Positions 1 through 7,768 of a stretch of 9,372 nucleotides of DNA are shown piece by piece (the first letter of the stretch is position 1; each line of letters begins with the position of its first letter). The DNA is taken from positions 1 to 9,372 of the forward strand of contig JAJZAL010000203.1 in assembly GCA_021799405.1 (NCBI GenBank). The letters run 5' to 3'. Source of the stretch: Acidobacteriota bacterium (GTDB taxonomy: Bacteria; Acidobacteriota; Terriglobia; Terriglobales; Acidobacteriaceae). Below the pieces are notes generated by a model. It did no database searches. It was not told where the DNA came from and was given only the letters and a program-made list of their open reading frames with translations. The position numbers and the translations under genes are program-made.

Positions 1-582
1 GGTAACACCGACGATCAGGATGATGACTACACAGGAGATGGCTCCCGCGGGGGCGACGACGCGGATGCGGTCTCTCAAATAGCCCTCACTGCGGCTGAGC
101 ATGTGTGCGGTGAGGGTAAGCGCGGCCAGCAAGAGCAGCGTATTGGTCAGGTGCAACGCGAGGTAGGGCGCGCGCAGCGGCGACTGGCTTCCTGCGGTTA
201 GGCCGAGCTTGACGAGGAGCGCTCCGAGAGCGGCTTCAACCAGCGTGAAGATCACGGCGGCAACGACAGCACTGCGCGCCAGGTGGCCACGCCTGGTCGC
301 GGCGAAGGTCCAGATCAGCAGTCCCACGACAGAGAAAAACGAAATGCCGCTGGTGATGCGGTGAGTGAACTCGATCATGGTGGCTTCGCTGGCGGAGTGC
401 TGGATGACGGTGCCGTTGCACAGAGGCCAGTGGTCGCCGCAGCCCGCTCCCGAGCCGGTGGCGCGAACCAGAGCGCCCCAAAGAATGACGGCGATAAAGT
501 AGGCCAACACTCCCCAGGCGAAGCGGCGCAATGCGCGTGAGGGAAGGCGCTGGGCATCTACAGAAGCAGCGGCAAGAGGCAC
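1..582 (-). CDS. ctaA: Heme A synthase, COX15/CtaA family (3' end outside window)
   Basis: This protein should convert heme O to heme A in the cytoplasmic membrane, for assembly of aa3-type cytochrome oxidase. The visible 194 residues cover roughly the first half of a family that normally has about eight membrane helices. After a short cytoplasmic tail, helix 1 (about 22-40) runs into the family motif GALVRATGSGAGCGDHWP (36-53). Cys48 and Cys55 have the spacing of the extracytoplasmic cysteine pair known in Bacillus CtaA. Glu71 and His74 lie in EFTHRITSG, and His144 in LHLTN; these match the conserved Glu and the two heme-ligand histidines of the first four-helix bundle. Further hydrophobic helices lie at about 80-95, 104-124, 141-160 and 175-194. 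I chose a GTG start because GGGAGA lies 8 bases before it; an in-frame TTG at 601-603 is the alternative. The frame is open to base 1, so truncation is only by the window edge. It follows ackA after 160 bases. Confidence 0.9.
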   Translation of the reverse strand, partial: MPLAAASVDAQRLPSRALRRFAWGVLAYFIAVILWGALVRATGSGAGCGDHWPLCNGTVIQHSASEATMIEFTHRITSGISFFSVVGLLIWTFAATRRGHLARSAVVAAVIFTLVEAALGALLVKLGLTAGSQSPLRAPYLALHLTNTLLLLAALTLTAHMLSRSEGYLRDRIRVVAPAGAISCVVIILIVGVT

Positions 583-742
583 GGATGAAGTCTCCCTAGG
601 CAACCCTTCAGTGTAGAACAGGTGCGAGACGGCTGCCTCCGATGGCCGCAACGCGCGGCATTACGCGCATGACAAATAAGGGCGATCGATAAAGAATTTG
701 GTGAGAATCATCTGTACCGCAATCAGCGATCATTTCTCCCGA

Positions 743-1939
743 TCACTCACCCATGAGGCGGATCACGTGGTTCACGATCATTAAATCTTCGGCGGGCGGA
801 ATCACGCGTACCGTTACCGGTGAGTCTTTCGCGGAGATGATCGCGGGGCCACGTACATTGTTGCGTGCTGGATCGAGCACAATACCCAAAGCGCCCAGGC
901 CCGAGCAGATTTCGGCGCGGGAGGCGATGTCGTTTTCGCCGATACCGCCGGTGAAGACGAGCATATCGAGCCCGCCCAGCTCGGCCACAAAGCTGCCAAT
1001 CCACTTGGCGATGGTCCAGGTGAATTTGTCCACAGCGAGGCGCGCTTTGGCATTGCCGGCCTGGATGGCTTCGCGCAGCTCGCGCATATCGTTGGAAAGG
1101 CCGCTCACGCCCAGCAGGCCGGCCTTCTTGCTGGCAACCACCTCCAGCTTGTCGGCGGCGGCGGTGGCATCGCTCGTGGTCTCCGCAATCTTGCGCAGGA
1201 TGAAGAGCAGCACGCCGGGATCGATGTCACCGGTGCGCGTGCCGCTGATCAGGCCGCCGGTCGGCGTGAGGCCCATCGACGTGTCGAGGCACTGACCATT
1301 GCGAATGGCGGTGATGGAAGCGCCATTGCCAAGATGCGCGACGATGAGCTTCCCCGGCACGCTGGGCTGGAGCTGGTGGACGATCGATTCATAGGAAATG
1401 CCGTGATAGCCGTACCGCCGCACGCCCATCGCCGCATACTCGTCGGGGATGGGCATGTGCGTGACCACCTCGGGCATGGTGCGATGGAAGTAGGTGTCGA
1501 GACAGACAAAGTTGGGCACGCCGGGAAAAATGTGCAACGACTCGCGCATGATGTAGATGGCGATAGGCGTGTGCAGCGGCGCGAAGGCGGTATAGCGCTC
1601 CATCTCGTCGATCAGCTCCGGCGTGATGAGCTGGTTCTTCTGCACCGTCGGGCCGCCGCAGACCATGCGATGGCCAATCGCTACGGGCATGGGAAACTTG
1701 CCGGAGTGCAAAGCATCGGCCACCAGCTTGAAAGCGACGGCGCGCGTGGGCAGTGCCGGGTTTTGATCCACGAGCTTTTTGCCATCGGCGTCTTTGATCC
1801 AGTACTGACCGAGATCGGTGCCGATGCCATCGACTGCGCCCTCGAAGAGTTTGGTTCGCTGGCCGTTGACAGCCTCATAGCCGGAGAACTTGATTGAAGA
1901 AGAACCGCTGTTCAAAACCAGTACGGGCAAAGAAGGCAT
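743..1939 (-). CDS. ackA: Acetate kinase (acetate/propionate kinase family)
   Basis: This cytoplasmic enzyme interconverts acetyl-phosphate plus ADP and acetate plus ATP. At 398 residues it has the usual family length. The first signature is VLNSGSSSIKF with Asn10. The second, LGNGASITAIRNG, starts at 203, followed by DTSMGLTPTGG and GTRTGDIDPG (233-242). FTGGIGEN is at 329-336. By comparison with the Methanosarcina enzyme, the catalytic set Asn10, Arg91, Asp148, His179, Arg235 and Glu335 is intact. Nearby positions diverge: GHRMVCGG has Cys94 where most relatives have His, HGISY has Tyr183 where His is usual, and PLHTP replaces the common PLHNP. The ATG start has AGAGG nine bases upstream. 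The gene lies 182 bases after xfp on the same strand, so it would consume the acetyl-phosphate made by phosphoketolase. The molecular class is secure; preference among short-chain acids cannot be read from sequence. Confidence 0.95.
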   Translation of the reverse strand: MPSLPVLVLNSGSSSIKFSGYEAVNGQRTKLFEGAVDGIGTDLGQYWIKDADGKKLVDQNPALPTRAVAFKLVADALHSGKFPMPVAIGHRMVCGGPTVQKNQLITPELIDEMERYTAFAPLHTPIAIYIMRESLHIFPGVPNFVCLDTYFHRTMPEVVTHMPIPDEYAAMGVRRYGYHGISYESIVHQLQPSVPGKLIVAHLGNGASITAIRNGQCLDTSMGLTPTGGLISGTRTGDIDPGVLLFILRKIAETTSDATAAADKLEVVASKKAGLLGVSGLSNDMRELREAIQAGNAKARLAVDKFTWTIAKWIGSFVAELGGLDMLVFTGGIGENDIASRAEICSGLGALGIVLDPARNNVRGPAIISAKDSPVTVRVIPPAEDLMIVNHVIRLMGE

Positions 1940-1978
1940 TCAAAAGTACCTCTGAGAGTTATGGCTGAGCAGGTCAGC

Positions 1979-2014
1979 GAGTTAGCCGCGCTTCGCGCGT
2001 GTTAGCGGAGTTAG
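1979..2014. repeat. Small hairpin flanked by direct GTTAGC repeats
   Basis: A palindrome CGCGC-TTC-GCGCG occupies 1987-1999 and is bracketed by two direct copies of GTTAGC (1981-1986 and 2001-2006). A third GTTAG starts at 2010. It sits in the ackA leader, 42-58 bases before the acetate kinase start. It could be an RNA hairpin in the xfp-ackA transcript or a small repeat-type insertion; sequence alone does not decide. Confidence 0.4.
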
Positions 2015-2058
2015 GGAGACGCCGAAGAAGTCCTGGTATTGAATTCTGCATCTCCTTA

Positions 2059-2112
2059 GGGGCTAAAGCCCGGTTGGTCTGTTGGCTGTTTCGGCACGAC
2101 TAAAGTCGTGCC
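2059..2112. repeat. Paired palindromes, REP-like element in xfp-ackA junction
   Basis: Two perfect palindromes are separated by 21 bases. The first, GGGCT-AA-AGCCC, is at 2060-2071. The second, GGCACGACT-AA-AGTCGTGCC, is at 2093-2112 and has 9-bp arms. Both share the core CTAAAG in the same orientation. The element begins only nine bases after the xfp stop codon in the direction of transcription. Neither hairpin is followed by a T-run on the minus strand, so these are not standard intrinsic terminators. From memory, palindrome pairs of this style recur between genes in Acidobacteriota. A role as dispersed repeat, mRNA-stabilising 3' structure or partial terminator is possible. Confidence 0.6.
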
Positions 2113-2121
2113 TCGACTTAT

Positions 2122-4554
2122 TCAGCGATTCCTTAGCGGTGTTAGTTCATTCCTGGGTTGCGGCCAGCGCCAGTCCCTTACTTCAGGAAGGTCGTCGCCG
2201 TTTTCGGCTACATACAGGCGATGGCGCTGGATCTCCTCGGAGTACCACTGCCGCGCGGCATCAGCTTGCGAGGCAAGGCGCGGTACGCGCAGGATGGCAT
2301 CGAGCGCCAGTTGGAAACGGTCAATGTTGTTGAGCACGCACATGTCAAAGGGCGTGGTTGTCGTGCCCTCTTCCTTGTAGCCGCGCACGTGAAGGTGATC
2401 GTGGTTGTGCCGGCGATAAGTGAGCCGGTGAATGAGCCAAGGATAGCCGTGAAAAGCGAAGACCACCGGGATTCCCACCGGGAAGAGACGATCGAAATCT
2501 TCGTCGGATAATCCGTGCGGGTGTTCGGACGGCGGCTGAAGCGCCATCAGGTCTACCACGTTGACGACGCGAACGCGCAGGTCGGGCACGCGCTCGCGCA
2601 GCAGGCAGACGGCGGCCAGCGTCTCCTGGGTGGGCACATCGCCGCAGCAGGCCATCACCACCTCGGGGTCGCCGTTGTCGTTCGAGGCCCATGGCCACGC
2701 GCCCAAGCCGGTGGTGCAGTGGGCAATAGCCTCGTCCATGGTGAGCCACTGCGGCGCGGGCTGCTTTCCGGCGACGATCAGGTTGATGTAGTTGCGGCTG
2801 CGCAGGCAATGGTCGGTAACGGAGAGCAGCGTGTTGGCGTCGGGCGGCAGATAGATGCGCACCACATCGGCTTTCTTGTTCACAAGATGGTCAATGAAGC
2901 CGGGATCCTGGTGGCTGAAGCCGTTGTGGTCCTGCCGCCAGACGAGCGAGCTGAGCAGGTAGTTGAGTGAAGCGATCGGCTTGCGCCAGGGAATTTCGCG
3001 AGTCGTCTTGAGCCACTTGGCGTGCTGATTCACCATCGAGTCGACGATGTGAATGAAGGCTTCATAACAGGAGAAGAAGCCGTGGCGACCGGTGAGCAGG
3101 TAGCCCTCAAACCAGCCCTGGCACAGGTGCTCGCTGAGCACCTCCATCACGCGGCCGGTCTGCGACAGATTTTCGTCCACCGGCAGCGTTTCGGCCATCC
3201 AGGTTTTGCCGGTTCCGGTAATCACATCGCCGATACGGTTGGAGGCCGTTTCATCAGGGCCGAAGACGCGGAAGTTTTTCTGGTCTCTGTTGGCTTCCAT
3301 GACCGCGTGAAGCAGGTGGCCCAGGATGCGCGTCGATTCGGCTTGCGTGTGGCCGCGGCCTTCGATTTTGACCGCGAAGTCGCGGAAGTTGGGCACCCTG
3401 AGCGGCTGCAGCAGCAGGCCGCCATTGGCATGGGCGTTCATGCCCATGCGCAGCCGGCCCTTGGGCGCGATCTCCGCCAGCTCCGCGCGCAGTGCGCCTT
3501 TGGCGTCGAAGAGATCGTCCGGCTTGTAGCTGCGCATCCACTCTTCAAGCAGGCGCAGATGATCGGGCTTCTCGCGCAGCTCGCTGAACGGTACCTGGTG
3601 CGCGCGCCAGGTGTTTTCCACCGGCTTGCCGTCAACGAATTTTGGACCGGTCCAACCCTTGGGGGTGCGCAGGATGAGCATGGGCCAGGCGGGGCGCTCG
3701 ATCGGGCCCCCCGCTGCCGCCGCTTCGCGCGCCGCCTTCTGAATTGCGGCGATACGGTCGAAGATGGCGTCGAAGGTGGCCGCGGCCTGCTGGTGCATGA
3801 CGGCCGGGTCATCGCCTTCCAGCGTGAAGGGCTCGTAGCCGTAGCCGCGCATCAGGGCTTCCAACTCGGCATGGGGAATGCGCGACAGCACGGTGGGGTT
3901 GGCGATCTTGTAGCCGTTCAGGTGGAGGATGGGCAGGACGGCGCCGTCGGTGGCCGGGTTGAGGAACTTGTTGGAGTGCCAGCTTGTGGCCAGCGGGCCG
4001 GTCTCGGCCTCGCCGTCGCCGATCACACAAGCCACGATCAGATCGGGATTGTCGAAGGCCGCACCGTAGGCATGCACCAGCGAGTAGCCGAGCTCGCCGC
4101 CCTCGTGAATGGAGCCGGGCGTCTCCGGCGCCACGTGGCTGGGCACGCCGTAGGGCCAGCTAAATTGCCGGAAGAGCCGCTTGATGCCGTCGCGGTTCTG
4201 TTCGATGTGGGGATAAATTTCGGTATATGAGCCTTCGAGGTAGGTGTTGGCCACCAGGCCGGGACCGCCATGTCCGGGGCCGATGATGTAGATCATGTTG
4301 AGGTGGCGCTCGCGGATCAGGCGGTTCCAGTGGACGTAGAGGAAGTTGAGGCCGGGAGTGGTGCCCCAGTGGCCCAGCAGCCGCGGCTTCACGTCGTCCA
4401 GGGTGAGAGGGCGTTCGAGAAGGGGATTGTCTTTCAGGTAGATCTGACCGACGGAAAGATAGTTGGCCGCGCGCCAGTAGGCGTCCATTTTGGCCAGCAT
4501 TTCAGCGGAAAGGGGAGCTTGGCTCGCGGTCTCGCTCCCCGTTTTCTCAACCAT
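2122..4554 (-). CDS. xfp: Phosphoketolase (xylulose-5-P/fructose-6-P)
   Basis: This thiamine-diphosphate enzyme cleaves xylulose-5-phosphate and/or fructose-6-phosphate with inorganic phosphate, giving acetyl-phosphate plus glyceraldehyde-3-phosphate or erythrose-4-phosphate. At 810 residues it is full length. The N-terminal domain carries [10 protein letters not shown] with His62, the GPGHGGPG loop (92-99) and [16 protein letters not shown] (138-153). The cofactor/metal motif is [14 protein letters not shown] (179-192) with NGYKIAN at 213-219. The second thiamine-type domain has [10 protein letters not shown] (431-440), [12 protein letters not shown] (474-485) and [15 protein letters not shown] (486-500). 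The C-terminal domain ends with a conserved [15 protein letters not shown] segment (724-738). These motifs separate it from transketolase. The ATG start has GAGGT at about the right distance. The gene begins 137 bases after the VWA gene, a gap that holds a CRP-like dyad, and is followed by ackA. Whether both sugar phosphates are used cannot be told from sequence. Confidence 0.96.
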   Translation of the reverse strand: MVEKTGSETASQAPLSAEMLAKMDAYWRAANYLSVGQIYLKDNPLLERPLTLDDVKPRLLGHWGTTPGLNFLYVHWNRLIRERHLNMIYIIGPGHGGPGLVANTYLEGSYTEIYPHIEQNRDGIKRLFRQFSWPYGVPSHVAPETPGSIHEGGELGYSLVHAYGAAFDNPDLIVACVIGDGEAETGPLATSWHSNKFLNPATDGAVLPILHLNGYKIANPTVLSRIPHAELEALMRGYGYEPFTLEGDDPAVMHQQAAATFDAIFDRIAAIQKAAREAAAAGGPIERPAWPMLILRTPKGWTGPKFVDGKPVENTWRAHQVPFSELREKPDHLRLLEEWMRSYKPDDLFDAKGALRAELAEIAPKGRLRMGMNAHANGGLLLQPLRVPNFRDFAVKIEGRGHTQAESTRILGHLLHAVMEANRDQKNFRVFGPDETASNRIGDVITGTGKTWMAETLPVDENLSQTGRVMEVLSEHLCQGWFEGYLLTGRHGFFSCYEAFIHIVDSMVNQHAKWLKTTREIPWRKPIASLNYLLSSLVWRQDHNGFSHQDPGFIDHLVNKKADVVRIYLPPDANTLLSVTDHCLRSRNYINLIVAGKQPAPQWLTMDEAIAHCTTGLGAWPWASNDNGDPEVVMACCGDVPTQETLAAVCLLRERVPDLRVRVVNVVDLMALQPPSEHPHGLSDEDFDRLFPVGIPVVFAFHGYPWLIHRLTYRRHNHDHLHVRGYKEEGTTTTPFDMCVLNNIDRFQLALDAILRVPRLASQADAARQWYSEEIQRHRLYVAENGDDLPEVRDWRWPQPRNELTPLRNR

Positions 4555-4618
4555 GATGCACCTCGCCAGGGATAGATTGCGTGCTACCCCAAGGCTAGCA
4601 GCCGTTTGCTGGAACGGG

Positions 4619-4634
4619 GGTGACTGAGGTCACA
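4619..4634. promoter_or_regulatory. CRP/FNR-family-like operator upstream of xfp
   Basis: GGTGA-CTGAGG-TCACA matches nine of ten specified bases of the E. coli CRP site pattern TGTGA-N6-TCACA. Its inner part is a perfect dyad, GTGAC-TGAG-GTCAC (4620-4633). It lies 65 bases upstream of the xfp start in the only gap before the phosphoketolase-acetate kinase pair. A regulator of the CRP/FNR superfamily could bind here. I could not find a convincing -35/-10 pair nearby, so whether it would activate or repress is unknown. Confidence 0.35.
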
Positions 4635-4691
4635 GAGGGGCGCTGAGCGGCGGCGCGGATCAAAACTGTCCGTGCTGTGATGCGGGAGCCG

Positions 4692-6569
4692 CTACTTCGC
4701 AGGCACAGTCACAGGAACCTCCAGCGAACCCGCGCGGCTGGCATTCAGGTCCTGGACCGCGATGCGCAGTGATCCCTCTCCGGCGGGCAGATCGATGGGC
4801 AGGCGGGCGCGGAGGCCGGATTCCATCTTCTGCTGGTAGTCCTCGGGTTTGATGGTGATGGCGTAGCTGCGGTCCTGATAGTTGACCCGCTTGCCGTCAG
4901 CATCGTAGGCCACCAGCACGAACTCCAGCTCCGCCTGGTGAACGCCATTGGGCAGGCTCTGGAAGGTGACAAAGTGCGGGTCCACGGCAAGGTCCACGAG
5001 GTAGAGGTGCCGCGGCGGCTTGAGCGATGAGGCCATGGCGCCCTCGGGAGTATCGGGGAACTGGGCGCCCGCAAAGAATGGATCGGCTGCAGAGAGCACA
5101 CGCGTCTTGAAGATGACCTGCGTAGCCGGCGGCGCGCCATGGAGGGTAGCCGTTTCGATCAGAGTGGCTTTTCCGGGGTTGTGCGAGTTGGGCTTGTTGG
5201 TCGGGTCGGCGTAGTAGCCACGGCGATAGGAGAGATCGTAGCGGGCGCCGTCGACGCGGACCTGAATCCTGCGGAAGTTGCCCTTGAACTTCTGATTGGA
5301 GGGGACATAAGCGAGGGTGTAATAACTGGAGCCGTTCTGGACGGCGCCGGCCACGGCCTCCTCCAGATCATTGGTGTTCATGTATACCTTGCCGCCCGTG
5401 GTCTGGGCGATCTGCTCCATGGAGCCGTGCTCTTCCATCGTCTGGGTCAGGAAGTTCTGGTAGTCCTTGAGCACGTGGGAGTCGTTGAGGGCGGGGGAGC
5501 TGACGACCATCCTGCCCTGGCTGTTGACGCTTACTTCGTTGCGCGAGGGCGAGTAGGCGGCGTCGGAGGTGGACTGCGACATCATGCCGCGCGCATCCAC
5601 CGGGTAGACGGCCACGCGTGCCGCGGTGAGCAGTTCACTGGTTCTCCGCATCAGGTCGGAGTAGTTGCGCACATTCAGGAAGGGCTCAGGCTGATCGCCG
5701 TTGGGATCGACGGTGATGGGAAACGATCCCGAAAACCAGATCAGATTTTTGCGGCCGGGGATGGCGCTGAGATAACGGGCCAACTGCTGCATGGCGTCCA
5801 TGGTGATGTGAACGCGCTGGTCAAGCTGAAAGGAGGTCAGATCGGCTTCGAACTGCTGGATTGCGCTGACCGCTTCCGGGCTGGGCATGTGCGAGGGGTC
5901 CGCCATGCTGGCCAGAGTGTCTTCGAGGGTCTGCTGGGCCGATTCAGTCTTGGAGTCGAGAATGACGGAAGCCTGCGCGTTGGCCCTCTTGCTCTGGAGC
6001 GCCCGGGTCAGTGCGCCGACGTCGGTGGTGAAGCCTTCAATCAGCCGCAATTGCGAGGAGAGGGTGAAGATGGCGAGTGAAGTGCCGGGCTTGATCTTGC
6101 CCATGTATTCGATCATCTGGTGGCGCACATCGGCCTGGTTGACCATGGGCGTGTTCAAGGCGTCAAGCAGGAGGACATTGACGGTGCCGGTGTCTGGATA
6201 TACAGGGACGTTGGTGTAGGTGTTCGGCGGCAGCTCACCGGGCTTCACGGGAGCCGCAGGCAGGGCCGTGGGCTTGTGCTCGTCGAATGCGCTGATCTGC
6301 TGCTCGTGGCCGTCTTCGATGACATGAAAGCGGCTGCGGTCGAGGTTGTAGACCGGGTTGCCGTGGTCGGTAACGACCACATCCACCAGAACCAGGTTGG
6401 CGTTGGCGCGCACCAGGGGCGCGGGCTGGCCTGAAGCGGCAGGGGCAGACTGAGCAGCGGCGGGCTGCCCGGGCTGTGCCGGTGGCGCCTGGCCCATTCC
6501 AACGGACAGGGGCGCAGAAGCCATCAAACCGGCAGCGGCGAGGCCGGTAAGCGAGCGGATGGAAAGCAT
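4692..6569 (-). CDS. Secreted VWA-like protein, Acidobacteriota (TIGR03436) type
   Basis: The 625-residue protein begins with a signal peptide: MLSIRS, a hydrophobic core at about 7-22, then an Ala/Pro/Gln-rich linker to about 52. It should be exported. An N-terminal domain with LVLVDVVVTDHGNPVYNL (59-76) and FHVIEDG (81-87) is typical of the Acidobacteriota family. The VWA-like fold follows: VNVLLLDALNT (130-140), GTSLAIFTLSSQ (162-173), GRKNLIWFSGSFP (272-284), VAVYPVDARGM (319-329), IAQTTGGKVY (387-396) and YYTLAYVPSN (416-425), closing with YRRGYYAD (448-455). A C-terminal beta-rich region of about 150 residues follows. The metal-site motif DxSxS reads DALNT, and the usual TDG is FSG, so metal binding may be altered. 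The ATG is preceded by AAGGGG. The gene starts 92 bases after the acyltransferase stop. Family members lack an assigned biochemical role; adhesion or protein-protein binding outside the membrane is inferred from the fold. Confidence 0.88.
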   Translation of the reverse strand: MLSIRSLTGLAAAGLMASAPLSVGMGQAPPAQPGQPAAAQSAPAASGQPAPLVRANANLVLVDVVVTDHGNPVYNLDRSRFHVIEDGHEQQISAFDEHKPTALPAAPVKPGELPPNTYTNVPVYPDTGTVNVLLLDALNTPMVNQADVRHQMIEYMGKIKPGTSLAIFTLSSQLRLIEGFTTDVGALTRALQSKRANAQASVILDSKTESAQQTLEDTLASMADPSHMPSPEAVSAIQQFEADLTSFQLDQRVHITMDAMQQLARYLSAIPGRKNLIWFSGSFPITVDPNGDQPEPFLNVRNYSDLMRRTSELLTAARVAVYPVDARGMMSQSTSDAAYSPSRNEVSVNSQGRMVVSSPALNDSHVLKDYQNFLTQTMEEHGSMEQIAQTTGGKVYMNTNDLEEAVAGAVQNGSSYYTLAYVPSNQKFKGNFRRIQVRVDGARYDLSYRRGYYADPTNKPNSHNPGKATLIETATLHGAPPATQVIFKTRVLSAADPFFAGAQFPDTPEGAMASSLKPPRHLYLVDLAVDPHFVTFQSLPNGVHQAELEFVLVAYDADGKRVNYQDRSYAITIKPEDYQQKMESGLRARLPIDLPAGEGSLRIAVQDLNASRAGSLEVPVTVPAK

Positions 6570-6661
6570 GACAGGATTCCCCTTTTCAAGGAGACGATTG
6601 GGGAAGCATTTGAGACCCGTCTCCGCTCACTTCCATAATGCGCCCGGCAGGCGGGTTGCGC

Positions 6662-7768
6662 TCAAAAATAGCGCTTGAGCTTGAGAATTTGAGACTCGAA
6701 GCCATACCAGAGCGCGGTGGCAACCGCGGTTGATACGGCCAGACGGAAGGCTACGACGGCCAGGTTGCCGGCGATGCCGTAGCGGTCCATGCGCAGGTCG
6801 AACCAGCCGAAGAAGATGAAGACCGAGATGTGAATCATGTAGAGGCCGTAGCTGATGCGGCCATAAAAGGCCAGCGGACCGCTGCGCAGCGCGGCGCAAA
6901 GCGGGTTGCGTGCGCCGCTGGAGGTGATGGTGGCAAGCATGGCTCCGGCGAAGGCGACAGCCAACGCGGAGTCAAGGAAGGCGGTGCCGCCGGCAATGGT
7001 TGCGGTGCCCCAAATACCGGCGACCAGGCCGCCAAGGCCCATCCAGAGCCAGACACGGCGGGTGAGTGGCAGCGTGTGCAAGGCCAGCGCCAGCAGACTG
7101 CCCCAGGCCAGGCCGTCAAGGTGAATGAGCGTGTGCGTCGGCGTGATCCAGGGCAGATTGGCGCGGCGCAACAGCGGCGAGGCGACCAGCGTGGCGGCCA
7201 AAACCAAGGCCAGCATCCAGGGCCGGCGCAGGAAGCGCACCAGCGGCGCCCACACAAAGTAATACTGCTCCTCGATGGCCAGTGCCCAGGTGGGGCCAAG
7301 AGCGGGCGGCAGCGTCAGATGAAAGAGATTCTGGACAAAAAAGATGTAGGCCAGCCACGGCGCGGTTCGAATCGCCTGCCAAACGGGCGGGCCGATGAAC
7401 CACGGAGCCTCAAGATACACCACGATCAGTACCAGTGCGTAGACCGGCCAGATGCGCAAGATGCGGCGCGCATGGAAGTTGTGGAAGTAATGCGGCTTGT
7501 CGCGGGTGGTGAGCAGAATCGACGTGATCAGAAATCCGCTCAGCACAAAGAAGATGATGACCCCCGCCCAACCCCACAATGTGGCGTAGTAAATCCAGGT
7601 GCCCTTCAGACGCGGGTTGCAGTGGTAGAGGATGACAGCGAGAATCGCCAGGCCGCGCAGGCCGTCAAGTTCCGGGATGTATTTGGGCAGCCAGGTTGGA
7701 CGTTGCATGGGTGAGCTTGGGCCGGGCGGCTTGAGGATGCTGCTGTCAATGAGCGATTTTCTGGGCAT
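6662..7768 (-). CDS. Acyltransferase-3 family membrane protein (OafA/YrhL-like)
   Basis: This is an integral-membrane O-acyltransferase of the type that modifies cell-surface sugars; the acceptor is not identifiable. Counted from the start given, YIPELDGLRGLAILAVILYH (30-49) carries the essential-type His49 at the end of helix 1. FFVLSGFLITS is at 73-83, ARRILRIWPVYAL at 100-112, and AIEEQYYFVW at 164-173 with two acidic residues. About ten hydrophobic helices follow each other to the C-terminus, and the overall length of 341-375 residues fits the family. The start is uncertain. TTG at 7789, ATG at 7783 and ATG at 7768 all overlap the end of the small membrane gene, whereas ATG at 7708 lies 37 bases past its stop. 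None has a strong ribosome site, which suggests translational coupling. I chose 7768 because codons just after the upstream stop look coding in this frame; 7708 would still keep the whole domain. Confidence 0.87.
   Translation of the reverse strand: MPRKSLIDSSILKPPGPSSPMQRPTWLPKYIPELDGLRGLAILAVILYHCNPRLKGTWIYYATLWGWAGVIIFFVLSGFLITSILLTTRDKPHYFHNFHARRILRIWPVYALVLIVVYLEAPWFIGPPVWQAIRTAPWLAYIFFVQNLFHLTLPPALGPTWALAIEEQYYFVWAPLVRFLRRPWMLALVLAATLVASPLLRRANLPWITPTHTLIHLDGLAWGSLLALALHTLPLTRRVWLWMGLGGLVAGIWGTATIAGGTAFLDSALAVAFAGAMLATITSSGARNPLCAALRSGPLAFYGRISYGLYMIHISVFIFFGWFDLRMDRYGIAGNLAVVAFRLAVSTAVATALWYGFESQILKLKRYF

Noticed and set aside
236..481. Minus-strand frame of 81 codons in the heme A synthase region
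   Set aside because: It is an out-of-frame reading of the ctaA sequence. The correct frame carries the CtaA cysteine pair and heme-ligand histidines.
652..668. Hairpin GCGCG...CGCGC between ackA and ctaA as a terminator
   Set aside because: The stem is only five base pairs and no T-run follows on the minus strand, so it is too weak to call.
1334..1897. A 187-codon open frame on the plus strand
   Set aside because: It is antisense to ackA and has no recognisable protein features.
3022..4230. A 402-codon open frame on the plus strand
   Set aside because: It lies wholly antisense to xfp, whose motifs are unmistakable. Its product has a shadow-like composition rich in Val, Gly, His, Arg and Ala, with no recognisable domain. 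Long antisense frames are expected in GC-rich genes.
4582..4600. TGCTA-N9-TAGCA dyad in the xfp leader
   Set aside because: Five-base arms with a nine-base spacer are too weak to support an operator or hairpin call.
5139..6080. A 313-codon open frame on the plus strand
   Set aside because: It is antisense to the VWA-like gene, with low-complexity Gly/Val/Asp/His composition and no domain or ribosome site that would favour it.
6612..6653. GAGAC-CC-GTCTC and CGCC-N5-GGCG dyads between the acyltransferase and VWA genes
   Set aside because: The arms are four to five bases with tight loops and no T-run; dyads this short are expected by chance in GC-rich DNA.
6830..7714. A 294-codon open frame on the plus strand
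   Set aside because: It is antisense to the acyltransferase. The predicted protein is extremely rich in Gln, Arg, Gly and Ala, which is what the complement of codons for hydrophobic helices gives.
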